Positions 11,528 through 25,521 of a DNA stretch of 64,000 nucleotides are shown here, one piece after another. The notes under the pieces were generated by a model. That model ran no database searches and was not told the DNA's origin. It was given only the letters and a program-made list of their open reading frames with translations. The translations under genes and the position numbers were made by a program. Position 1 is the stretch's first letter. Each line of letters starts with the position of its first letter. Location: NCBI GenBank assembly GCA_013365325.1, contig JABVXV010000177.1:62001-126000 (forward strand), read 5' to 3'. Source of the stretch: Dipetalonema caudispina. Taxonomy: Eukaryota > Nematoda > Chromadorea > Rhabditida > Onchocercidae.

Positions 11528-13412
11528 TATTCGTTTTTTGCATTTTACACGAAACGCGAAAGTGCATTCAGTAAGTCTGCAAATCAGTGTTTGAAGAGAT
11601 AGTGCAATTTTCACGACTTACAATTCAAATTAGGTTCAGATTCGGTGTCAGGTTTTGTTAATAACCCTATAGGCTTCTTTTTTCTGATATGCCTTACCAT
11701 TTATATTTTTCTCTTTAGTTGCTTTAGTTGTTTTGCCCTTAACCAAGCGTTTTAAATTTTGCTAAAGTATGGAAAGTGTATCCTTCTCTTTAGTAATTAT
11801 GAGGGCGTATTTCTCGATGCTGCCGCCTCTGGTTACATTTTTGATGCTTTACAATTTTCTCAAAGCATTTTGGATATTGTTCTCTAGAAATAATCATATT
11901 CCAAGCACAACTTTAATAATTTACTATTTATTTTTTAAAAACTTTTGGTTCACGTCAAATAAAGTTTCTTCTTTCTCAACTGCATTTCTTTACTTGTGAT
12001 TCCCACTGCTAGTATTTCTTAGCTTTGAGCTACTTAAAAACGTGTTTCCGTTTTCTCGCAAGGTCACTTAGTGCGGTGTGTTTTTATGGCATCAATCATC
12101 TTTCGCATACAGCTTTTGATTTGTTTATTTTATTGCCTCACTTCGTTTTCTTGCGCCTTTTGAACGCCTTCATTCTGCCGACGAATCAAATCGCATTTGT
12201 AAATGGTTAGCTTTTAGCAACGATAGTACTGTTTATCCGGAATTACTTAATCTTTCGTATTCTTATATCGATGTCGATGCGGTGACATTGCTCGCTATCA
12301 AACGCTGCCTTAGGTCCGTAGTTGTGGATTAAACGGTTTCATGTAATTATGTGTAGTGTTTAAAAATTTGGATTTATTTGGTTTCTCAGTATTCCGATAT
12401 TTCACACGTCTAAAGCATTTCAAGCAAGAAGTGCATGAAGTTCTCATCTAGAATGCTACTTTTCTGTTATGATGTTATTTCAACTCCGTTCACTTCTATC
12501 CATATTCCATACTTTTATCTAATTTTTCATACCATTATCTTGTTATGAGAACTTTTTTGCAAGCAATCTTGTTACTAGTTACAGCTAAAATGCAGATTGA
12601 TTTACAATGGTTATAATATTTTGTGTTTTATGTACTGATAGTAAATATCGATTCTTTAGCCACTTATTGATATCTGATTGATTTCTATAACTTTTTTTGT
12701 GGGATCCGGCTGGCTATCCTCTTAATCAGCTGATCCCACATTTTTTCCTTGTTCTTCAAAATAAGATACAGGAAAAAAACATGGTATCTACCAGCAACAT
12801 ATAAGCTTCTGTCATCCCTATTTCAGCTAAGACGCAATGAGGTCCCCATTCTTGATTATTGTGAAAATCAGCTAAAACAAAGGCTACTTTTAAGCTGTGT
12901 GTTCCTTGGAGATATTCCTATTCAGTGGTCAGAACAATTCATAAAGTCAAATTTTATCTGAGGAAAGAATTGCAGCACATGCGACGCTTTGATTTATTTC
13001 ATCGAACAAGAAATGCACCCACAAGTACACGGATTACGGTTTGAAATAAGAAAGACAATTAAATTAAGTTCGTATGAGAGAATCTGCAAAAACCGATTTC
13101 CGCTACAGGACCATTCCGGTGAAAAGTGACTATAAATTTAGAACTGTGATTAAAATCCAATTGCTTACTAATTCGCTGACCGCATTCAGATTCGGTTTGA
13201 AGGGTAAATAGTCTCTAATCAGTAGTACCACCTCCAACTTTCTCAAATCCAAAGAAAAGGACAGAAAGGAACGGAAGAAACCGGAAGACTTTCCTACTAC
13301 AATCAAACAGAAACATATCGTTCAAAAATCTTTGTTTTATGAAATATTTCTCACCTCAAAAAGAGAATAGACACAGCCAAAAAGCTCATACTGGAAAAAA
13401 TTCTCTGATTAA
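11528..13412. other. Convergent region between mig-2 and let-92 with isolated coding-like stretches
   Basis: This holds the mig-2 3' UTR and beyond. Four acceptor-flanked or coding-like stretches occur on the plus strand: 11794-11878, about 12035-12060, about 12190-12315, and 12828-12961. The third can be spliced in phase to 12389 onward and stops soon after. I could not join them into one gene. A hairpin lies at 12699-12739 (listed separately). Confidence 0.3.
12699..12739. repeat. Short imperfect inverted repeat (hairpin)
   Basis: GTGGGATCCGGCTG at 12699-12712 pairs with CAGCTGATCCCAC at 12727-12739 with one bulged base, around a 14-nt loop. T-runs flank both arms. The stem is GC-richer than its surroundings. 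Its role is unknown. Confidence 0.6.
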
Positions 13413-16759
<3,347 letters not shown>

Positions 16760-17889
16760 ATTTTTCTTAGGCACCTAAAACAATGCGAACTAATAAATGA
16801 AGAAAGGAAAGGAAGTGAAACGAAATATGCGTCGTGTGTGATGACAGTGACAACAACACCAGTTCCCTTCAATTTCTGCTTAGGATTATATCCATCTTAC
16901 ACATAACATCAAACTATAGCAATGCATCAACAAGAGTACGTTATAACCCTACAATCAGTTCAGTTTAATGATTCTATAAATGATTAACAAATGCATAATT
17001 TTATTCTTATATTTCATCTGACTTTCTGGCAAAAAAAAAAAATGAAGAAAAAGGGAATGCTCAAACATAGAAAAGGTGACAAATTTTCGGAAAAAATATG
17101 GCGAAATAAACTATTAAAAACTACTATTGATGCAGCCGTCATCCGTTACCACACAATAAAGAATCACTCACTACGTCCTGGGGTGTGTCCCAGGAAAAGA
17201 GTGAAATGTTTGGTAGAGAGAAGGAAGGTATACGACTCAAATATGAAAATAATTGAAGAGACTAGGCCTAAGCTCATCATATTCAAAACAACACCAATGT
17301 TTTTGACAACGAAAAGTAAGCTGTACACAAAGACTGGTAGCATGTTAAACTTGGCATGAGTCATACCTCACATTTCCTTTTAAACGGAGATAAAAGTGAC
17401 CATCGTGGATGGACAAATGTCAATAAATCGATAGATCTACTAGTATGTTTTATGTTATTTTTATACAGATCTTATTCAAAAATTTTCACTTTTTCTTAAG
17501 AAAAAAACGAGGAATGTTGAAGGAATGGATGATAACCTAATAAGCATACCTCCTAAAGATTGTATAACCAATCCTCTCTTCTACTCTTTTCACTAAAATT
17601 TGCTCTAAATTTATCGTCAATATTACTATTCTGTCAGAAATACCATCATTATTATTCTCTAGTCATGTTAAGTAAGCAGTAAACACAGTATATGCTGACC
17701 ACTAAATCTTAATCTACAATATCAACTGGACAAATAGGCCCTAATGGTCACAATAAATACACAACATCACCACCATCCATCACAAAACCCTCCCGCCAAT
17801 ACAGGCATTGACGCCAATCGATGTTTTATCTGCCTAATTATAATGCTGTAACAGCTAAACGTTCGTTGTAGGACGTGACCGCAATTCTA

Positions 17890-18010
17890 ACTTGCGTAAT
17901 TTATTGATATAGCTGGTGCGGCGTGGGTGAGTTTGGCGTGCGTGGGTTTGACGTGAAGGTTTGCGCGGTGTTTCCGCGGTGGTTAGGTGTATGTTGCGAC
18001 GTGCCTTAGG
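17890..18010. promoter_or_regulatory. GC-rich island upstream of let-92
   Basis: About 120 bp on the plus strand rich in G, GT and CG dinucleotides (for example GGTGCGGCGTGGGTGAG), against a background near 30% GC. It lies 1.1 kb upstream of the let-92 start. It could be a promoter or a 5' UTR exon of let-92. The minus-strand frame through it is Arg/Thr-rich and unrecognised. Confidence 0.3.
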
Positions 18011-18896
18011 GTTTATTACTTGAATGTATTGTATTTGGGGTCGAGAAACATGTAAGAGAAGATGAATCATTAGATAGAAGAAATCATATCCTCTGATCAA
18101 ATCTTGCACTATTAAATCTGAACGATGAGATTGTCTTGCATTGGCGTTGTTTCACATCAGTCAGAGTATAAAGAGATAGAAAATTTGTAGAGGGTGTGAT
18201 TGCTTTCAATTCGTTTGCAACAGAATTTATGAGGACTATGTCCATCTCAGAAGGTTGTGAGAGACATACTCTCATATATTAAAATGTTTCATTTGAAAGC
18301 GATTCATGTTAGAGTAGCTAATCGATTTATAAATCATTTTCAAACAACTGCTTGGAGTGAGGACTTTTGTATGAAGTCCAGAAATTTTAAAATGAGACGA
18401 AGTATTAAAAAGCAATGAAGTGAAGAAATTCGCAAAACTTTATCGAAATTTGTTTTGTGAAGTTCATATTATATTAGTGTAATCCTCTGAAACAGTTACA
18501 GACATACGGAAGACTGGTTAAACGACTGGTTTTCTCCGATTCTGCTAGACAAAAATGATTTCGTGAGAAGGCAGCAGAGGTTTTATACTGCACCTTTGGA
18601 AATTAATTAGCAGTTAATTTCGAGAAGCTTAAGCATGTTTCATACAGATTATCTGCGAAAAACTGAAGGCAAAGTGAGATATTTCACGTCCACTGCTGAA
18701 AAGAGCCACCTGAATTGAATAAAAAATGAACAAATGAAAATAATAAACTGCGTGAGTTAAAAGGGAAAGGAAAAACATTCATTGTCATATTGTGTCAAGT
18801 CAAAAATGATTTAGATTTTGGTAGTATTCACTGTTAAATTTCGTGGCTTCAAGCAACAGAAGAAATTAATTAATTAAATGGATAATTAGAAGGTTG

Positions 18897-18955
18897 CTGA
18901 TAAATATTAATCCCTTCCCACATTGTTGAAGTGGGTACTGATAAATATTAATTCC
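18897..18955. repeat. Short direct repeat
   Basis: An 18-bp unit (CTGATAAATATTAATCCC-like) occurs at 18897-18914 and again at 18938-18955 with few changes, 41 bp apart. No inverted termini indicating a transposon were seen. Confidence 0.5.
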
Positions 18956-20762
18956 TGACTTGAGCATGCAATATTTAAGGAGTACCTAAGTAACTAATTG
19001 CGTGACACAAAAATGTAGTTGCATAAGAAATAGGGGTTATGATGAATATGAAGTATTTTACAAACTATTTGTTATTTTCTTAAATTAATATTATGAATTT
19101 CCTATTCTACCAATTTTTTTTTTCGTTTTCAATAGAAATTGAAAGGATGAGATTAAGGAAAAATGAAGACATGTTTCTTCCACTCACATTTATCTATCAG
19201 AAGAAGTGAAATTAAAGCAATGAGAAGAGTTACCTTTCTTAATCTATCAACAAACTGCATTGCTAGTATAATTTTCCACATAAGCAGAAACGTTTTCTGA
19301 AATGGTTCGTTAATTTCAATTAAATAATTTCCTTATCAATATATCGTGTAGCAGTAGTGAGAAAAGAGTTACCGTATTTTTTAAACTTATTCTTGATATC
19401 TTTCGTATCAAGTAAATGATAACTGTGTTATCTGAACATTTCTATCCACCAGAAAATGCTTCAGATGGATGTAAGCTTTTCAGAATTCACAATTTCATTG
19501 AAAATATTTTTATATTTGTAACAGTAATATTTTATTTACAAATTTATTCACAAACAAATTATTTGTAAAATTTTTAAATATTAATAAATTAAATTTTCTT
19601 GCTGTGTAATGTAGAAAATGCGTCACTTCCCCCCCTCTAATCATTAGACATAACCGGAATAGCTTGCTTCATGGTACCTTGCCCATACTGTAAACAATAA
19701 TATCAGTGAAGAATGAAGTCGTATGTATTGTAAGCTGGAATTAACGATTTATCTAAAATATTGAAATTAATGATTAACTGGAATATTGAAGAAGGAATTA
19801 CCCTTCCTCAGCAGTATTCATTTGATTTAGATATAAAAGTATAATTATCATTTTCATATTGAGAATAGCGATCTTAGAAGTGAAACAATTCAGAACAAAA
19901 CTATTAGGAACAAGATTATATGAAGGAATGGATTCTGTAGGTGATTCAAGTTTTGTTTTGGTAGTTAATTTGTTACATTATTTTCTTTCCTTATGATTTT
20001 CATCAAATTTATTTCACTTAAATTAAACAAATATCTTAATCCATGGTTAGAATATGCATTGTGTAAGCTACCTAGCATAACTCGTGTGACCTGTCAGATT
20101 GCTTAGTGATAGGGTTATTCTGTATTTATCATTTTGCCATTTCGATTCATTTCGAAAGAGTCAAGTATGAAAATCATAGTTATCATTTAAATTATTACAA
20201 GGAAAGTTGATTTCACACCTGAATTGGGAGATTCTCGCAAATAAGAGAATCTGAGTGGTGGCATAAAAATAGGTCAACTCATTTCTCCTTTTATCAAATC
20301 TCGTTTATTATACTTTATTCATATGTTTAAATGAATCATTTCAATACTATTAGTTTGACCATCTTTGAACTTTATTTATCTGCTTGCTTGCTTTTTTATT
20401 CTAATTCATAACTTATCAAGATTTCTCAGAATCAACCAGATCATCTCAACTTCGATGAACAAGTCCAGCAGAGTTGTTCTAAGCACTTTTGCCCTTAGCT
20501 CATCATATTACCCGATCATACAAAAAGTTAGAAAAAGGCTTCATGCTGCTTTGCCATATTATCTTTCCAGTTTACTGAATTCACGAGAATATATGTGTTA
20601 ACGCACAATCTCTTTTAATCTTTCCAAAAACGATGAAATAGTTATATTGAATTTCTCGGAAGATTTTACATTCTTGCAATATCTGTCTGCAAACAAGTTA
20701 TTTGAAAATATAAATAAAGAGAAATGAAATTAAAAAGAAAAATAAGAAGCTATTCAGACAAA

Positions 20763-23448
20763 ATGTGGTACCAACCAAGTTCAGTATTGGTAACTGGTGG
20801 TTGTGGATTTATTGGCTCCAACTTCATAAATTCTGTATTCCAAAAATGGCATAAAGCAAGGTAGAAAGATAATTCCTAATTAACTGGCAACTTAATTTTC
20901 TATTTTCTTCCCAAATTAAGCTTAGAATTGAGAAAAGGGATACCTTTGTTTCATTTTTAATTCACAAATTGATCAAAGTCACGAATCTAATGTAGAATAT
21001 AACTTCGAATTGATATGTATTTAAATACTAAACTGATACATCGTTGGATCCATATTTTTATGGTACCCTAAGAGCATTCATACTGGAATGAAATTACAGG
21101 AATACATCATGAAAATAAAATAGAAAAATTATTTTAGATTTGTTAACATCGATAAATTGGCATATGGAATTCGAGAAACAAATATTGCTGCTAAAGTTCG
21201 ACAGTCAAATCGTTACAAATTTTTTAAAGGAACAGTTAGAGATATTGATTTGCTGCTCAGTTTACTCCGAGATTACCAGGTGATCGTGTTCAACCGAATC
21301 CTGCTATGACATTATACTGTAATATATTTGAGCATGCAAAATGAACACTCTGTCCCGACCATTACTTCGTCGTCAATTAACAATGTGTAATTCAAATAGT
21401 TTTTTCATGATGTAGTACTTTGTTATTTGGTCCGACACTTCCATGCAAACAATATCATATCTTAATTTGCAGAAAATCAACACTTATACCTTTCAGATCG
21501 ATACAGTTATACATTTTGCCGCAGTAACAAATGTGGATAAATCATATATCGATCGAATTGGTACCATCGAAGAAAATATAATGTCAACGACGATATTGCT
21601 AGAAGCAGCTGCATTGCGATACAATGGCATAAAGCGATTTGTACATATCAGTACTGGTTCGTTTCTAAATTTTGAAGATATCGAATATTTCAAATTATCC
21701 TGAAAAATTTTCAACATGTTAATGCTCATTTATGTTAATTATATACCATTAACTGATGAACTGATATAACTAAAGAATATACTGATAATTACGGCTTTTA
21801 GTGCTAGCGTCCATTTCTTTTCCCACCTTTACCTTTCCTTTTTCCAATATTTTTATGACATTCTTCCAAGCTTCAACTCCCAGTCAGTTAATATAACCTT
21901 ACCAGTAAACACAGTCCTCTTGCGGCTGTTATATTTATGTTAACCATATCAAATTTTTTAATTACTTTATTTCATCGAAGTGATATTTAATTTAAGCAAA
22001 TAGGCTCAGATGAAAGTATATTTGCCTAAAAGATTTCTCTGTGACGCATATCATGATCTGAGAATATTTAAGTTCACCAACAGATGTCGAAGATTGTGTA
22101 ATTGTCTATTGAATCTTCATGGGAATTTTTATTCAGATGAAGTTTATGGTGAATCAGAAGAAGGAAGCATACCAAAAGTGGAATATTCATTACTTAATCC
22201 AACGAATCCCTATGCAGCAAGTAAAGCTTGTTGCGAGATGATTCTCAATGCTTATTGGGTAAAGTTTAGCTTCATTTATGAATTTTTTATAAGTAAATCT
22301 TTGAGACGCGTAACCTTTCAGCGTAAATTAGAAAACCATTAAAATATATGTATCGATTAATTTCATAGCTTATCTGTGGCAGAGGAATCAACATAAAGCG
22401 GGACTTTGTTTCCCAGAGAATCGAAAAAATCAATCGATACCTTTCATGTATCAACATTTTGTTCCTCTAAAGAATTTAAAAATTATATTACCGTATACAT
22501 ACATTGATATCTTCTAAAAATCAACCACTGATAAGAAAAAATGCATGTAGCATTCTTACAAAGTACCATTTGTAATGGTTCGAATTAACAATATTTATGG
22601 ACCAAATCAAACTTTATCGAAATTGATTCCAAAATTTATATCGTTATCAGTGGAAGGAAAACCTTATCCACTAATGGGTGATGGAATGCATACCAGGTTT
22701 GAATTTTTCTAAAATCATTCGGAAAACTTAACCTTTCCACAAATTATTACACCTATTTCATTATCCTCTTAACTAGTAAATTCTTAACTATTAAACATGG
22801 AAGTTTTAGTCTACTTGTATATTTGTTCTTTGCAATCATTTCAGGAAAATTTTAAATTCTTTTCAAATCAAACGATTCTTTAAATCTCATTCTTTGCAAC
22901 CATCTCTACAAAAATGATAATGAAACGAGAATTTTAGGAGTTGGATTTATATAGATGATTGTACGGATGCAATCAGACGTGTATGTGAAGTAGGCAGAAT
23001 TGGTGAAATTTATAATATTGGAACAGAATTCGAAATTACCAATTATGACGTCACCATGCTGATTCATCAAACTGTCAACGAGATAATGAAACGGTAAAAT
23101 TTTACACTATTAAGTCGATATATATTGATTGCATCTTACGGTAAATGTTAAAAAAAAAGATGAATCATTCAGTACTCTTTCATAGGTTTATTAATCCAAC
23201 TGAAACGGAAAGATGTAACAGTTAATGCGAAGACATAAAAAAATTGAATTTGATGATTTTTTAGGGATTATACTTTACCACAATTCGAACCTGTAATGGA
23301 TCGACCATATCATGATCGACGTTATTGCATCAATTTTACTAAAATTTCTCGAGAATTGAATTGGAAAAGTTTTACTTCATTCAAGGACGGTCTACAGAAG
23401 ACTATAAAGCACTATCTGATCGAATATTATAATAAAAAATTTTGGTAG
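20763..23448 (+). CDS. rml-2: dTDP-glucose 4,6-dehydratase
   Basis: Exons 20763-20860, 21138-21279, 21497-21656, 22137-22258, 22551-22696, 22938-23093 and 23265-23448 give 335 residues. It is an extended short-chain dehydrogenase: NAD-binding GGCGFIG (12-18), active-site STDE with Asp134/Glu135, and catalytic YAASK (Tyr159, Lys163). RINNIYGPNQ and PGDG-like MGDG substrate-domain motifs follow. The enzyme converts dTDP-glucose to dTDP-4-keto-6-deoxyglucose, the second step of dTDP-rhamnose synthesis, a nematode pathway (rml genes) linked to cuticle or surface formation. Animal TGDS is the same family. The start at 20763 follows a TATTCAG acceptor by four bases, consistent with SL trans-splicing; an in-frame ATG at 20724 would add 13 basic residues. 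Confidence 0.93.
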
Positions 23449-24799
23449 TTTTACTAAAAGTTCAACTGCTCTACGGCAACGTTTTTTAATTTTAGTGCTG
23501 AAAAGTAAAATTGTAAAATGTAAAGTGCAAATTGAGAAGAATAGATTGATTGCTTTCTCAACATTTTTATCGAATAAAAAAAAAAAAAAAAAACTACATC
23601 TATTTTAAGCAAAACAAAGTGAAAAAAAAAAGGAATGAGAGTCCTTAAAATGATGTACGTAATTCTTTCAAGTTATTTCATTTCTAATGCTGAACACTGA
23701 AGATATTAAAGTTGTCCGCTAGTTTTACTACAACATCCATCCCAGATATTGAAGTCTTGAACTATCCGGAACATTGACCCACACGGTCTGTTATCCATTC
23801 CTCTCTCGATGCTTTGGAATATTGTAGACAATAATACCCAAATTAGTTCTCAGAAGTAAATCATCGGTTTATCTTCGTGATTCATTAATTCATTCAATAT
23901 TGATGTTAAACCTAAAAACTATGAAGATCTTCTAATAAAAAAAGTGAACCAAATAGACATGAAAAGGCGATGAGTCATTGGATCAAATTCGATCAGTTGA
24001 AAAACATTGCCCAATTATATGTTCTTTTGTGTTAGTTTTTATGTAATGAAAGTTGTGATTAATTCAGTCATTCTATTCTATAATTATAATCCCTTCCCTT
24101 ATTTTTTCTCCTGAAATTTCCGATAGCTCTCATAACGTAAGCTTAAGAAGTTAAAGCGTTAATGTTGCTCATTTGTAATATGAAAGGAGAGAGAATGTAT
24201 CGTGGCAGAGATATGATAAATTATAGAGTGGTTGAGTTAGATAGTTAAATTAAATAAAGATTAAGTTAAATCGGATTAATATTATTTGGAATGAATTAAT
24301 TGCATTTGAATTGAATCAAATTAAGCACAATTGAATTGTTGATGTCCCTTAATTTTCGATTACTGTTAAAGAATTTACTAAAAAAAGACTTCGAATCTAA
24401 CAAAAAGAAAAATGAGCTTTTGCTGTTTCGAGATACACCCAAGGGAAATTAGTTTTCGAAATGTTGTTTTGTGCATGCCAAAGTATCATCCATTTATATT
24501 TAAACTCTTCTAGTGCTAACTAAATCTTCGACTGATTTTCTATCATCTTATTTTAAAGATTGTGAGAGAAAATGATAGCTTATATTCCCTGAATAGTCCC
24601 TGATTTAAGCAAATCTTGGATATCCGCGAAAATTTCCGCAGGTTTGCTGTCGTAGGAAATGACTTTTGAGCTTACACATCAGCACAAACTTCTGCAGCTT
24701 TGTTATCATAGAAAATAATCTCTCCTTCCCAATTTTTGGTTTTTAATTCTTCATATTTTCAGTTGATATTTTATCAACCGATCTTCAGCCAAAAACTTC
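23449..24799. other. Intergenic region with poly(A) tract
   Basis: The rml-2 3' flank, with an AATAAA followed by an A-run at about 23574-23593, then AT-rich sequence up to the acceptor that precedes the secreted Cys-rich gene (CTTCAG ending at 24788). No other gene was recognised. Confidence 0.5.
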
Positions 24800-25521
24800 A
24801 TGTTATTGCAATATTTAGTGATATTATCATTTTCATTACTTATGACAGTGAAATGTTGCTTACCAAAGTGGCAGACGACCCATAAAACAAGTAAGTAACT
24901 TGTGGATTGATTGGAAATCATTTTTTTCAATCTAAAAATCCTTTCAAAATTACAAATGTTTATAATTCGCTGATCATTGGCTCCTCTATTCTTTTCCTCT
25001 TCTATTGCACATTTTAAGCTTGAAGTTTCGGAGGTTCGGGAGTTATTCCGAGCTTTGGCTAATGGAAGGAAAATTATTGAGCCTTTCTTTGAGCAACTCT
25101 ATTTCGTTGGAAATCCTTTTTATGCCTGAATATTTTCAATTGCTAAGAAAATTTTTTGTTAGGCATAAATTTCCATAGATTCAGTTACAGTATTTCAATT
25201 GGTATTTTATTCATAATTTCCATCATTAAGAGTAAGCAGGTAATGTTTCTATTCAAGCAGTGATATGCAAAGCAGCTTTGGATTGTCCTCAGAAGGAACC
25301 ACATGTGTGCCAGAATGGAATTTGCACGGCTTATAGTGCTATAACTCGTCGAAAAACTGGTAAAACTAAAAATAATTTTACATCTATCAAGTTAACTAAT
25401 TCATTCCTGAAAAGTTTCCAAACAGCAATTCATTTCAGCAAAAGTGAGCGTAGTTTGCTCAACATTTCTGGATTGCTCACCGGGATTGATATGTAGCAAT
25501 GGACGATGTATCAGAGAATAG
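24800..25521 (+). CDS. Small secreted cysteine-rich protein with two tandem repeats
   Basis: Exons 24800-24890, 25261-25359 and 25439-25521 join in phases 1 and 1 into 90 residues plus TAG. Exon 1 starts with a clear signal peptide (hydrophobic residues 2-16 after MLLQY) and follows a CTTCAG acceptor by 11 bases, as expected for an SL-spliced start. Ten cysteines lie at 19, 20, 33, 39, 47, 52, 70, 76, 82 and 87. Residues 33-52 and 70-87 repeat the pattern C-x5-C-x7/5-C-x4-C, each with DC and NG at matching places. A basic stretch (TRRKT, 59-63) separates them and could be cleaved. Export with disulfide bonds is inferred; the target is unknown. The repeat resembles short Cys-rich modules of nematode secreted proteins, but I cannot name the family. 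Confidence 0.72.

Larger units (their letters stand above)
16760..20762. other. Intergenic region upstream of let-92 and rml-2
   Basis: Divergent spacer of about 4 kb. It includes a GC-richer patch (17890-18010), a 122-codon Lys-rich frame at 16991-17359 with no splice context or recognised similarity, and a direct repeat (18897-18914 and 18938-18955). No gene was recognised. Confidence 0.45.

Noticed and set aside
16991..17359. 122-codon Lys-rich plus-strand frame
   Set aside because: Starts in an AT-rich tract with an A-run, resembles no family and has no promoter or splice context; likely a purine-rich chance frame.
20724..20762. Upstream in-frame ATG of the dTDP-glucose dehydratase
   Set aside because: A TATTCAG acceptor falls between it and the ATG at 20763, and the added residues (MKLKRKIRRS) are unlike the family start.
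22010..22342. 110-codon frame over exon 4 of the dehydratase
   Set aside because: Only 22137-22258 is coding; the flanks are intron that happens to be open in the same frame.
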